Below are positions 25,795 through 36,404 of a stretch of 64,000 nucleotides of DNA, one piece after another. A model generated the notes under the pieces. That model made no database searches. It saw only the letters and a list, made by a program, of their open reading frames with translations, and was not told the origin of the DNA. The translations under genes and the position numbers were made by a program. This stretch comes from Rebecca billardiae RCC1528 (lineage: Eukaryota; Haptophyta), in NCBI GenBank assembly GCA_965240325.2, contig OZ251237.1, positions 372,001 through 436,000 of the forward strand. Direction: 5' to 3'. Numbering within the stretch: the first letter of the stretch is position 1; every line of letters begins with the position of its first letter.

Positions 25795-28700
25795 GCGCGG
25801 CCGCCCGCGCGCGCGCCGCCCGCGCGCGCGCCGCCCGCGCGCGGCGCGCGCGCGCCGCCGGGCGCGGGCGCGGCGGCGGCGGCGGCGATCTCGGCGTCGC
25901 TCAGGTGCGCGAGCGTGCGCGCCAGGTCGATCGGCCGGCCGCCCGCCGCCTCCATGTGCGCCGGGTCGAGGCCGTCGTCGCCGTAGCGCAGCTGCACGAC
26001 CGCGCCCTCCGAGTTGCGCACCGTGCCGTCGTAGTGCACGTGCAGGTCCTCGAGCGCCTTCATCAGCCGGCGCTGCATGTAGCCGGTCTCCGCCGTCTTG
26101 ACGGCCGTGTCGACCAGCCCCTCGCGCCCGCCCATCGTGTGGAAGAAGCACTCGCACGGGCCCAGCCCCGAGAAGAAGGAGGCGGAGACGAAGCCCTTCG
26201 CCATCGGCTCGCGCGAGTTGCGCGCAAAGTGCGGCAGCGCGCGCTGCGTGAAGCCGTCGGGCACGCGCTTGCCCGAGACGGTCTGCTGCCCGACGCACGC
26301 GATCATCTGCGAGATGTTGATGTCCGAGCCCTTCGAGCCGCACACCGCCATGATGAGCGGCGCGTTCAGCCAGTGCAGCTCGCCCTTGCACATCTTGCCC
26401 GCGTCCGCGCGGATCGCGGAGAGCACGCCGTTGATCTTCGCCTCGAGCGTCTGCTCCGGGTTGCACCCGGGCGCGGGCGTGAGCTCGCCCGCGCGGAACT
26501 GGCGGATGAGCTCGGCGCACTGCGCCTGCCCGTTCGCCACGAGCTCCGCCTTGCGCGCCTCGAGCGAGGCCGACGGCGTCACGTCCGAGATGCCAATCGA
26601 GAAGCCGTGCCCGGCGAGGAAGCGGCTGGTGAGCTTGGCGAGGCGGCCCATCGCGAGCCCGGCGGCGACGGGCGAGAGCTGGCGCAGCAGCACGGCGAAG
26701 AGCGAGTCGCGCGAGCCCGAGCCCACGACCGACTTGTCGAGCACGCCCGCGAGGTGCTCCGAGTCGTCGATCACCACCCAGCCGTCGGCGGGGCACATGA
26801 TGCCGGGCGCGCTCGGCGAGCGCCCCGTGTACGATCGGTTCCGCCCCTCCACCCACGCGCACACGGCGGAGCGCTTGCTCGGGCGCAGCAGCACGGTGAC
26901 GAGCTGCTTCCCCGTCCACAGCTCGACCGGCTTGAGCAGCGCGGGCGGCGGCAGCTCCACCGCCTCCGCGCCGTCCGCGCAGTACGCGCACAGCTGCGCG
27001 AACTTGTCGCGCGGCATGAAGACGTTCTTGCGCGTGAGCAGAAACGCTCCCGTGATGAAGTCCTGCGTCGCCGCGATGATGGGCTCGCCGTTGCGCGGCG
27101 TGACGATGTTGCGCATCACGCCCATCAGCTCGGCCGCCTCCGCGCGCGCCTCCTCCGTCTGCGGCAGGTGCACGTTCATCTCGTCCCCGTCGAAGTCCGC
27201 GTTGTACGGCGCGCACACGCACTCGTTGAAGCGGAACGTGCGCGACGGCATCACGCGCGCGCGGTGAGCCATGATGGACAGCTTGTGCAGCGAGGGCTGC
27301 CGGTTGAAGAGCACGACGTCGCCGCCGCGCAGGTGGCGCTCGACCGTGTCGCCCACGCGCAGCTCCGCCGCCGCGCGCCGCCGGTCGCCGTACTTGAGCG
27401 AGCGCTTCGTCCCGTCCGCGCCCTCGACGTAGTTGGCGCCCGGGTGCATCTCCGGCCCGTTCAGCACGAGCCGGCGCAGCAGCGAGAGGTTGTGCGCGCA
27501 CGCGCGCTCGGGGTACGTGAGCACCTGCGCGATGTGCAGCGGGATGCACACCTCGTGGATCCCGACGTTCGGGTCGGGCGAGATCACCGTGCGCGCCGAG
27601 AAGTCCACGCGCTTGCCCGAGAGGTTGCCGCGGAAGCGCCCGGTCTTGCCCTTGAGCCGCTGGCACAGCGAGCGGATCGGCTTGCGGTCGTACGTCGACG
27701 GCAGCCCGGGCACCTGCGAGTTGAAGTACATCGCCACCTGGATCTGCAGGAAGTCCCAGTCCTCCACGAGCGTCGAGACCGGCGCGCCGCCGTTGCGCGC
27801 GTGCCGCAGGATGTTGTTCACGTGGATGATCTCTGCGCGGCACACACACACGCACGCACACGCACACACAGCGAGCGAGCAAGAGCGCGCGCGCGGCGCG
27901 GCGCGGCGCGGGAGGCCGGGGCGTGGGCGGTGGGCGGGCGGAGCGGCGGGGGCGAGCGTGGGGCGGTGAGCACGCGCGGCGCGCGCGGCACGGAGGCGTG
28001 GCGGTGGCCACGCGATGGTGGCGGCACGGCAGCGGCGCGGCGGCGGCGCGCGGCGGCGCGCACCGGACAGCTGCGGCGGTGCCGAGAGTGGCGCGCGCGC
28101 GACGCGCGAGCGCGAGCGCGGGCGCGGGCGCGGGCACGCGCGCGCGCGCGCGCGAGCAGGGGCGGCGTGAGCACAGCGCGCGCCACGGCGCGCACCCGCC
28201 CCGTGCCTTCCCCCGCGCGCACGCACGCGCACGCGCTGAGCCTCCACGCGCCGCGCGCGTGCCTTGATGGTGAGGTCGTCCTCGTTGGAGCCGACCGACG
28301 CGTCCATCAACACAGACGGGCGGATGCACACGGGCGGCACGAGCAGCGCGGAGACGAGGAGGTGCTCGGGCCGCGCCTCGGAGGCGTGCATGTTGAGCAG
28401 CACCACGTCGGCCGTCGGGATGTTCTGCAGCAGCTTCTGCACGCGCAGCGGGTTGAGCTCGTCCGCCGCCTTCGCCACCAGCGGCTCGAGCTCCGGGTTG
28501 TGTGCGGCCGCGTGCTCAAACGACGCGTGGAACGCGCGCGCCTCGTCGCCGCGCGCGTCGCGGTAGCGCTCGTGCACGATCTTCATGCACCCCGCCTTCT
28601 TGACGAGCCCGTTGGTCGCGCCGCAGTGCGGGCACTGCGTCACCTTCTTGCACCGCTCGTTCACCTTCTTCACGACCGCGCGCCGCCGCAGCGGGTCGGC

Positions 28701-29271
28701 GCCCGCCGGCCCGGAGAGCGCCTTGGCAAACGGCCGGCGCTGGTGCGCGTCGAGGAGCAGCCGCGCGCACGTCTTGCACACGCACTGCAGCACGAGGATC
28801 ATGTGCCGAAAGTAGCCCACGTGGTACACGGGCAGCTCGAGCTTCACCACGCCAAAGTGGCCCGGGCACTGCCGCCGCGCGGCGCGCGGCGGCGCACGCG
28901 ACGACGCGCGCGCGGCGCGCGTGAGCGAGCGAGCGAGGAGCGCGCGGCGCGGCGGGCAGGCGGCGAGGCGCGGCGCACGCGCATACATCCGCGAGCATCT
29001 TGCCGCACGTGAGGCACGTGCCCTTCTTGTCGGACACGCCGAGCCGGCGGTCGAGCACGCCGTTCACCTGCGGCGTGCGCACCGGCAGGTTGTAGAGCTC
29101 GCGGTTGAGCACGTGCAGCTCGGAGAGCCGCTCGGCCTCGCCGTCGCGCATCAGCCCAAAGTTCACCGCCGCCACCTTCTTGGGCACATCCGTGTCCCGC
29201 AGCACCTCCTTCCGAAGCAGCGTCGGCGGCGGCCGCCCGGCCCCTGCCGGGAGCGGCGGCATCGTGCTCAT
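23481..29271 (-). CDS. POLR3A: RNA polymerase III largest subunit (RPC1)
   Basis: The catalytic largest subunit of RNA polymerase III, which makes tRNA and 5S rRNA. Likely exons: 29271-28987, 28868-28263, 27830-24598, 24408-24359, 24234-24188, 23868-23808 and 23712-23481. Visible landmarks: the N-terminal zinc clamp (C-x-x-C ... C-P-G-H-F), a second pair C-P-H-C, the R-F-R-G-N-L-S-G-K-R-V-D-F-S lid/rudder region, the metal-binding N-A-D-F-D-G-D near 27,183-27,203, the funnel and bridge helix, E-P-G-T-Q-M-T-L-K-T-F-H-F trigger loop, and the pol III-type C-terminal end (I-T-R-F-G-V-A-K-M; V-S-E-A-I-I-M-G). Two introns lack a GT donor where conservation places them: 28262-27831 (apparent GC donor) and the one before 23868. 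An Ala/Gly/Arg-rich insertion (about 25,735-25,880) interrupts a normally conserved part. No pol II-type heptad tail is present, as expected for pol III. Confidence 0.92.
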
Positions 29272-29589
29272 CGCTCGGCCAGGCTCTTTGGGCCGGTCGG
29301 CGTGCGTCCGGGTGCGCAGCCTGCGGCATCACTGATCGTCGTCGGCCCTCGCTGCTCTCGGCGACAGGCCGGACTGCGCGCTCACGCATCATCATCGAGA
29401 AGATGCCGGCTGCGCTGGCGATGGCAGCGGCGCTCGTGTCCGCGGTGCTCCGGCCCACGGCGGCCCTGGCATCGGCTGGCCGGCGCACAGTGGTGCATGT
29501 GCGTGCGTGTGCCATCGCATACCCTCCGCCGCCGCGCCGAGGCCCCGCCGCGGCCTCGTGCACCGGGGGCGTGCGCGCGCGCATCGCTG
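29272..29589. promoter_or_regulatory. divergent promoter between RPC1 and mitochondrial PheRS
   Basis: 318 bases between divergent starts. No TATA-like element is evident. An open plus-strand stretch with several ATGs is present, but its frame does not match the PheRS core. Confidence 0.4.
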
Positions 29590-31396
29590 ATGACGCTTTC
29601 GCGCGCGCGGGCGCAGGCACACCACACGAGCTCCTCGCGGCTGGTGCAGCCGCTGCACCGCGTCGTGAGCGACCACGCGAGTCGATCCACTGCCATCCGT
29701 GCGATGACCACCACCGCGGCCGCCGGTGGCCGCTCCCTCATCAGTGACGACCCCGAAAACAACGTGACGCCGTACATTGAGAAGCTGGTGGGTCGCAACC
29801 TGCACCTGATGGAGAGCCACCCGCTGAATATCATCAAGCGCAAGATCGAGGGGTACTTCGAGTCGCTCGACCAGGGCTTCGAAACCTTCGACGCGCTCGA
29901 TCCGGGTACGGCCCACGCCATGCGCGTCCGCCGCGCGCGCGCGCGTGCCGCGCGGGGCGGCGCGCATGGCCCACCACCCATCGTGCTCGCGCGCGGCCGC
30001 GCTCGCGCGCGCAGTCGTCACGACGATCGCCTGCTTTGACGACCTCAACATCCCAGAGGGTGCGTCGCGCCGCTGCTCTGCGCGCGCGCCGTCGCACCCC
30101 TGCGCGCGCGCGCCCAACGCTCGGCCCTCGCGCGCGCGCCCCGCGCGCCCACTGCGGCGCCAGGCCACCCGGCGCGCAAGCCTTCGGACACCTACTACAT
30201 CTCCAAAGACTCGCTGCTGCGCACGCACACCTCCGCGCACCAGTCGGAGCTGATGCGCGCGGGGCACGAGCGGTTTCTGTGCACGGGCGACGTGTACCGC
30301 CGCGACGAGATCGACGTGCGCGCCGCGCCGCCGCCGGGCCCGCCTGCCGCGCGCCGCGCGACGAGGCTGACCCGACCCGCGCCCACCTCGCTCGCGCCTC
30401 GGCCGCCAGGCGTCGCACTACCCCGCGTTCCACCAGATGGAGGGCGTGAAGCTGCTGGGCGTGGACGAGGTGCCCTCCGACCTGAGCCGCGAGGAGTGGC
30501 TCGCCTCCGAGCACTGCGAGCGCGTGGCCGACGACCTGAAGACGGTGCTGGAGGGCATGGTCGACGAGCTCTTCGGGCCGGTCGAGAAGCGCTGGGTCGA
30601 GGTGAGAGCGCGCGCGCGCGCGCGGGTGTGTGCGGCGGGGGGCGCCCAGGCCGCGCGCGCACGCGTGTGGCGGGGCGCCGGGCTCGGCCGCGCTCACGCA
30701 CGCCCCCCGCGCGCGGCCGCCCGCGCGCTGCAGGCGTACTTCCCCTTCACCGAGCCGTCGCTCGAGCTCGAGATTTTCTTCCAGGGCGACTGGCTCGAGG
30801 TGCTCGGCTGCGGGGTGATCCACTCGGAGGTGCTCTCGCGCTGCGAGCTGTCGCACCGGCGCGGCTGGGCGTTCGGGCTCGGGCTCGAGCGGCTCGCGAT
30901 GATCCTCTTCCAGGTGCCCGACATCCGCCTCTTCTGGACGACCGACGAGCGCTTCCACTCGCAGTTCAAGTCGGGCGAGGTCGTGCAGTTCCAGCCGTAC
31001 AGCAAGTTCCCCGAGTGCTACAAGGACGTCACCTTCTGGGTGCCGGAGGGCTTCGAGGAGAACGACTTCATGGAGCTGTGCCGCGAGGTGCGCGCGCGGG
31101 GGAGGAGAGCGGGGCGCGCGGGCGCGCCGGGCGTGCCCGCCACGCACGCGCCGACCCCGCCCCACCGACCGCCCCGCCCCGCCCGCGCGCGCGGCCGTCC
31201 GCAGTACGGCGGCGACCTGATGGAGAGCGTCAAGTGCATCGACACGTTCACGCACCCCAAGCACGGGCGCACGTCCATGTGCTACCGCATCTCGTACAGG
31301 TCGATGGACCGCTCGCTCGAGAACGCCGAGATCGACGAGATCCAGTTCAAGCTGCGCGACCGGGTCGAGCAGGCGCTGGGCGTCGAGCTGCGCTGA
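29590..31396 (+). CDS. FARS2: mitochondrial-type phenylalanyl-tRNA synthetase
   Basis: A monomeric organellar PheRS that charges tRNA-Phe. The first about 37 residues ([12 protein letters not shown] ...) are basic and Ser/Ala-rich, a good mitochondrial presequence. Six exons (29590-29905, 30015-30059, 30164-30315, 30410-30601, 30734-31087, 31205-31396) are separated by five GT-AG introns of 94-132 bases, and every phase agrees. Class II motifs are visible: the [10 protein letters not shown] start, H-T-S-A-H-Q motif 2 region, [33 protein letters not shown], and motif 3 [11 protein letters not shown]. The last 64 residues form the ferredoxin-fold anticodon-binding domain ([19 protein letters not shown]). 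Exon 2 is only 45 bases. A second copy for the plastid would be expected elsewhere in the genome if this is an alga. Confidence 0.95.
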
Positions 31397-32078
31397 GCGC
31401 AGCTCGACCAGCAAACCCGGCGTGTCGGTGTTCGCTCGGCGGGCTCAGCCCACGTGTGGGTGGCCTCCTCACGCCTGCGGATTGGCCTCTCATCACAGTG
31501 CGCTCGGCCACGCCCGCTGCGCCCGCCGCGCTGAATCTGGCCGCGGTCGACGGCGTGGCCGTGCGGGCGACCCGGCCGCAACGCCACTGACGGCCCAGCT
31601 CTATGTTGCAGCGCATGGGCCGGAGGTGGAATCCGACCAATCCGGATCAGCCATCAGGCCGAGGAATCACCGGGGCGATCAGGCCATGGGACAAAATCAG
31701 GGACATGCAATGCTGCATGCTAGGTCATCATTGGGTCCAGCTGTGGGGCTCAGCCGCGTCGGGCGTCGGCACGAGCCATGTCTCGTTTAAAAGTTATCTA
31801 AGTTGTGCACCAATCCGTGTCGTCCGTGGATCACCAAGTTGTGCTTGCAGCACGTGGCCCACGTGTGATGCGGCACCCGAGTGAGACGGTCAGCAGTCGG
31901 GCGGCCCCATGGCCATGACGGCCGTGCCCATCGGTCAATCGGATGTCTCAAATGTGCTCTTTGAGACATCCGATTGACCGATTGGATGTCTCAAAGACAT
32001 CCAATCGATTGGATGTCTTTGAGGTGGCAATCGGTCAATGTTCACTCCTGCTTCCTGCTTGTGAACGGCGGGACGGGA
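31397..32078. other. convergent intergenic region with foldbacks
   Basis: About 680 bases between convergent genes. The right half is dominated by stem-loops listed separately. The left half shows no repeat or recognisable frame. Confidence 0.6.
31932..32003. repeat. perfect 21-bp hairpin plus second 11-bp hairpin
   Basis: Arms 31932-31952 and 31960-31980 (CGGTCAATCGGATGTCTCAAA and its complement) flank a 7-base loop. Immediately after, ATTGGATGTCT-CAA-AGACATCCAAT forms an 11-bp stem, and another related GATTGGATGTCTTTGAG follows. All share the GGATGTCT core. They lie about 100 bases before the convergent complex I gene end. Confidence 0.9.
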
Positions 32079-32643
32079 TCAATGATGGTGGCTGCTGGCG
32101 ACAGCGGCGATGATCTCCTCCACCTTCTCCTCGTCCTGCATGTATTCGAGATCTGGAGCAAACCGCTGCAGCTCGGAGCGCAGCTCGTCGGCATCGACGT
32201 GATCGTAGTGGTGCTCGAGGCCCCAGAAGGCGAGGCCGTCCACCTGGGGGGGCGTGCGTCGGGTGTGTGGCGTCAGACTCGCGCGCGCGGTGTGACGTCA
32301 GACTCATCGCTCCGTCCCGCCCCCAGGTGGACGGCCTCGCCTTCTGGGGCGATGGGCACGCGTATGAGTGCGCGCGCCGTCTGCGTCCGCACGAGCGCAC
32401 CCTCGTCGCGCGCTCACGAGCGCATACCTTCGCCCGATAGAAGATCCACAGCCACATCATGGCACCGCACGCGCGAGCAGCCGACGTATGCCAGAAGCCC
32501 GGCAGGTGCGGCTCGACGCCACGATAAGGCCCCTCGCCATAACCCTTCGGACCACTCGGGGCGGCGAGCTGCCGAACGCGCAGGCCGCTCGAGCGCACCG
32601 CCAGAGGCGTGCGGGCCGCTGCTGCGAGCCTGCCGAGCAACAT
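32079..32643 (-). CDS. NDUFB2: complex I subunit, NDUFB2-like
   Basis: A 126-residue single-pass protein. Exon 1 (32643-32428) encodes a basic mitochondrial presequence, then H-L-P-G-F-W-H-T and the membrane segment M-M-W-L-W-I-F-Y-R-A-K. Exon 2 (32243-32079) encodes a hydrophilic His/Asp/Glu-rich tail ending H-H-H. The Met-rich aromatic segment next to R-A-K and the short acidic tail match the small NDUFB2 (AGGG) accessory subunit of the complex I membrane arm. The match is by motif and size, so I am moderately sure. The 184-base intron (GTATGC donor, CAG acceptor, phase 0) contains an inverted copy of the exon 2 start, so the acceptor can be sequestered in a 30-bp hairpin. It shares a 141-base divergent promoter with the MutS2 gene. 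Confidence 0.7.
32221..32351. repeat. 30-bp inverted repeat over the NDUFB2-like 3' splice site
   Basis: CCCCAGAAGGCGAGGCCGTC... at 32221-32250 is the reverse complement of 32321-32350. On the minus strand the first arm is the splice acceptor plus the first 23 bases of exon 2, and the second lies upstream in the intron. The loop of about 70 bases contains two near copies of GTCTGACGYCACAC. Confidence 0.9.
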
Positions 32644-32784
32644 CGCCCTCCTCGTCGAGCTGCTCGACCGAGATCGCAAGTCCGGACAGCTGCAGGCGGA
32701 ACTGCGGCAAGACGCCCCCACAGTCCCGGACACTGGACGGCCCCAGATCGTTGCGACTCGTCGTCGTCGGCCAAGACGCTCACC
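32644..32784. promoter_or_regulatory. divergent promoter, NDUFB2-like/MutS2
   Basis: Only 141 bases separate the two start codons, so both core promoters must fit here. No TATA-like box is seen. Confidence 0.4.
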
Positions 32785-35533
32785 ATGTGGGGTGCCGCGC
32801 GTGCGGCGCTGCTCGTGCTCGTTCTGTTCAAGCCAGCGCCTGTTCAGGCCATCGCCATGGCCTCCGACCTCACGCGCGCCTGCGAGGCGCTCGAGCTCCC
32901 GGTGGTGCTCGACGCTCTGGCGGCGCGCACGCGCACGCAGCGCGGTGCCCATATGGCGCGAAGCGCGCACGCGCGCTTGGCGCGCTTGGCTGCGTCACCG
33001 GTCGACATCGCGGCCGCGTACGCACCGACAGCCGAGGCGCTGGCGTTGCTGCATGACGAGGGGCCGCTGCCGCCGCTGCCGCCCATCGGTGCAGACGCGG
33101 CCCTCGGCGCGATCGCCGCGGATGACGCTGCTCTCGGGCTCGCCGCGCTTCAGGCGATCGCGCAGCTATGCACCGCCGTGCATGCCGCATACGGCTGGGG
33201 CGCGAGTGACGAGTCGTCGCGACGCGCACCCGCGCTCGCAGGGCTAGCGCGCGTGCCATGGGAGCCGCACGCTGACGAGCGGCCGCCCCTGATCTCGCTG
33301 CACGCGGCGCTCGATGGCGCGATCGAGGCGCGCACCGGGGGCAGCGCAGACACCGCCGTCGCCGACCAGCTGAGCGACCAGCTGTGGGAGCTCTCCGCGG
33401 CCAAGTTCCCCGACATCAGGCGCGGGCGCGAGCGCGTCGCAGCGCTCGCGGCCGAGCGTGACGCGCGCGCGGCCGAGCTCGTGCGCACCACCGAGTTCCG
33501 CGAGCGCACCGGCGGGGGCTCGGCCCTCGCGGAGGTCGAGGGCCGTCTCGCGGTGCGCATGGCTCCGACGAACAAATCTGCGGTCGGGCGCACGGTGCGC
33601 GTGTCGCGCAGCGGCGCGTCGGTGCTCGTGGAGCCGCGCGCGCTGCGTGCGCAGAGCGACGCGCTCGCCAAGGCACGCGCAGAGCTCGCCGAGGCCGAGG
33701 GCGCCGCCGTGGCTGCGCTGGCGACGCTGGTGCGCGCGCACGCGCGCGAGCTGAGCGCAGCTGCCGACGCGCTCGCTGAGCTCGACCTGTGCCTCGCGCG
33801 CGCGCGCCTGGGGCTGTCGTGGGGCGGGCGCGTGCCGCACGCGGTGGGGGAGGAGGGCGTGCTCTGCCTGCGCGCGGTGCGCAACCCCGCCCTCGAGGCG
33901 CTGCGGCTGCAGCATCCGCGGTCGGAGCCGCCATTGCCCGCGGTCGTCGGCCACGACGTCGCGCTCGGCCCGCCGGCACGCGGCAGCACGGCGCGCGCGG
34001 CGCTCGTCTTGAGCGGTGTGAACGGCGGCGGCAAGACGGCGCTGCTCAAGAGCGTGGGGCTGATCGCGCTGCTCGTGCGCATGGGCGTGCCGCTCCCGGC
34101 CGGAGCGCGCGCCGAGCTCGACGGCGAGCTCTCGGCCGGAGCTGTGCCCGTGCCCGGTGCGCCTGAGGCTCTGCAGTGCGGCCGCGTGGACTGCTTCGCG
34201 AGCGTGCTCACCGACCTGCCCAGCGCGGTCGACTCGCGTCTCGTGGCACGCCAGTCCACGTTCATGGCCAAGCTGCACGCGCACAGGCGCATTCTGGAAG
34301 CGTGCGCGGCGGACGGCAGCGCCGAGCCGGCCACGTCGCTCGTGCTGGGGACGTCCAGCTCGTGCGTCCAGCTCGTGCTGCTGGACGAGCTGGGCTGCTC
34401 CGGCTCCGAGCCCACGACCGCGGCTGCGCTCGCCGTCGCGACCCTCGAGGCGCTGCTCAACGCCACCGCCGACGCGGACGCTCGGGTGGCGGGTGCGCAC
34501 AGCCGCGTGCGCACGGTGTGCACGACGCACGCGCACGAGCTCAAGCTGTTCGCCCTGGCGCGCCTCGCCGGTGCCGGGGGTCGACGTGGCCTCTGGCGCC
34601 CTGCTCGTCGACCCCGGCACCGGCGAGCCCACGTTCGAGTGCGTGACCGATGCGCACGGCGGCGAGTCGGCGGCAGGCGCGGCGGTGGTCGGCCGCTCGG
34701 ATGCGCTCGCCGCTGCGGAGCGCGCGCAGCTGCCGGCGGCGCTGTGCGCCAGGGCCGCAGAGCTGGCGGGTCCTGCTGCCACGCAGGCGCTCGGCCGGCT
34801 CGACGCGCTCGCCGACGAGCTTGCGCGCACACTCGCGAGAGCAAAGGCCGCAGAGACGGCCGCCGCGGCCGAGCTCGAGCGCGCTGCCAAAGCCGCGGCC
34901 GAGCTGGATCGGGAGCGCGCCTCCCTCCACGCGGCAGCCGAGCGGATCGCTCGCGTGGGCAGCGCGGCTCAGCCGCGGGCTGGGGCGCAGGCGCAGCGGG
35001 AAAGAGCCTCGGTGGCGGGCGGGATGGAGGGCGCGCAGGCGCAGCAGCCGAGCCAGGGCGAGCTGAGCAGCGCGGAGCTCGCGCAGATGGGCCTCCGCCG
35101 GCTCGCACCGTCCGACCTGCGCCGCCCGGGCGTGGGCGTGCAGGTGGTCAGCCCGGCCTCCGAGTGGGACGGGTGCATGGGCAGGCTGCTGCCACCGGGC
35201 GTGGACCAGGCCGAGGGCAAGATCCGTGTGCGCATGAACGCCCTCTCGGGCGACGCAGCCCTCGGAGGCGACGAGGTGCTCGTGGACGTCGCCTTTGACG
35301 CGGCCGAGCTCGCGACGTGGGACGACGGCTTCCAGCCCGACACGCAAGGCGATGGTGGCGGGCAGGATGCAGCCGATGCGGACGCGGCGTGGGCGTCGCT
35401 GGTGGCCGAGGCAGAGGCAGGCTCCTCTGCCACCGCAGCAGACGCGAGTCAACGCCAACAGCCGCTGTCCAAGCGTGCTGTAGCTGCGAAGCTCAAGCGG
35501 CGGGCAGGCAGTCGTGGGCGCAAGGGCAGGTGA
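32785..35533 (+). CDS. MUTS2: MutS2-like ATPase with signal peptide
   Basis: MutS2 proteins bind branched DNA or, as shown in bacteria, stalled ribosomes; plant homologues are plastid proteins. The first about 22 residues (M-W-G-A-A-R-A-A-L-L-V-L-V-L-F) look like a signal peptide, the first part of the bipartite targeting used with secondary plastids. A core of helical clamp domains follows, then the ATPase: Walker A S-G-V-N-G-G-G-K-T-A-L-L-K near 34,015-34,050, the S-T-F-M-A-K-L signature, Walker B L-V-L-L-D-E-L-G, and C-T-T-H-A-H-E-L. A long coiled-coil and a KOW-like G-V-G-V-Q-V-V-S segment come next. The C-terminal Smr nuclease domain found in many MutS2 proteins is not visible; a Lys/Arg-rich tail ends the protein. 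In a run of five G at 34576-34580 the frame changes by one base; removing one G restores the family sequence G-V-D-V-A-S-G-A-L-L. Confidence 0.82.
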
Positions 35534-36404
35534 CGACGGACTCGGGACTGACGCGCAGCACGATTCAGCACTCGCCTGCTCTGCCAGTGCGCAACTCTCC
35601 GCGCGCTCGCGCCTGCGCGGCGAGCACGCTTGCAGGCTTATTGATGTCGTCGTCGTAGTTGTCGTTCTCAGAATCTGATAGTCATCAGGCATCTTGGCCA
35701 GCAATATTACTAGCTATATAAGACTGCAGCGCCTGCCTGAGTAGATTATGCCGATAGATGCGCGTGATTGCGCGATGACGCGTGCGTACTCGTCGGCGTA
35801 CGTATATATATATATATATAGTATACAGTCTGACAAGCAGAGAGTTACTCTAGTAGCCCGCTACTACTTACTAGCACAGTCCGAGTCGCACGGTGCCCGC
35901 CACGTTGGCAAGTCATCAGCATCATCATCATCACGCGCGAGTTACCGCGAGTGTAGTGCCGCATGGCGGGCGCCGCATGGTCCTCGACCTCTGCGTGCTG
36001 CGCCCGCCGTCACACTCACACTGGGACAGTGGCGGCCTGGCCCGCTGGCCCCTGGCCGGTACCTGGCCGCGGCTGGCCGCAGGCACCGCTGCCGCTGGCA
36101 GGCACGGCAGCCACCGGCGCGCGCGTCACTCATCACAATTCACATCGGCTACGGCGCGACCTCGTCGTGACCTCGTCTGACGTCTGACGACAGCGCTCGA
36201 TCGGTCCACACTGATCGTCAGCCCTGGCGGCTCCGCGGCCGTGCAGCGCCACTGCTTATGTGCGACCGGATCGCATCGAATATCGATATCGGACTCACAG
36301 CCTCGACGGTGGGCGGGTGGCCTCGACGGTGGACCCTCGGCCTCGACGGTGGCAACGCCATGTCTCATGCAATGTCGACAATTGGTTTTCGCGCGGGGTT
36401 GTGG
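35534..36404. other. convergent intergenic region with microsatellite and 20-bp repeats
   Basis: About 870 bases between convergent genes. It includes a (TA)n run near 35,804-35,821, a short CAT-rich stretch near 35,909-35,930, and a 20-base periodic repeat near its right end. Open frames here lack recognisable content. Confidence 0.6.
36301..36352. repeat. three 12-bp boxes at exact 20-bp spacing
   Basis: CCTCGACGGTGG occurs at 36301, 36321 and 36341, two helical turns apart. It lies about 50-100 bases downstream of the PP2C stop codon. Confidence 0.9.

Noticed and set aside
23364-29012. Very long plus-strand open frame opposite the RNA polymerase III gene
   Set aside because: Its translation is Arg/His/Ala-rich with no motif, while the minus strand encodes an unmistakable RPC1. 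GC-rich coding DNA routinely leaves antisense frames open.
31932-31980. Hairpin as a bacterial-type intrinsic terminator
   Set aside because: The setting is eukaryotic, no T-run follows, and the stem is not GC-rich.
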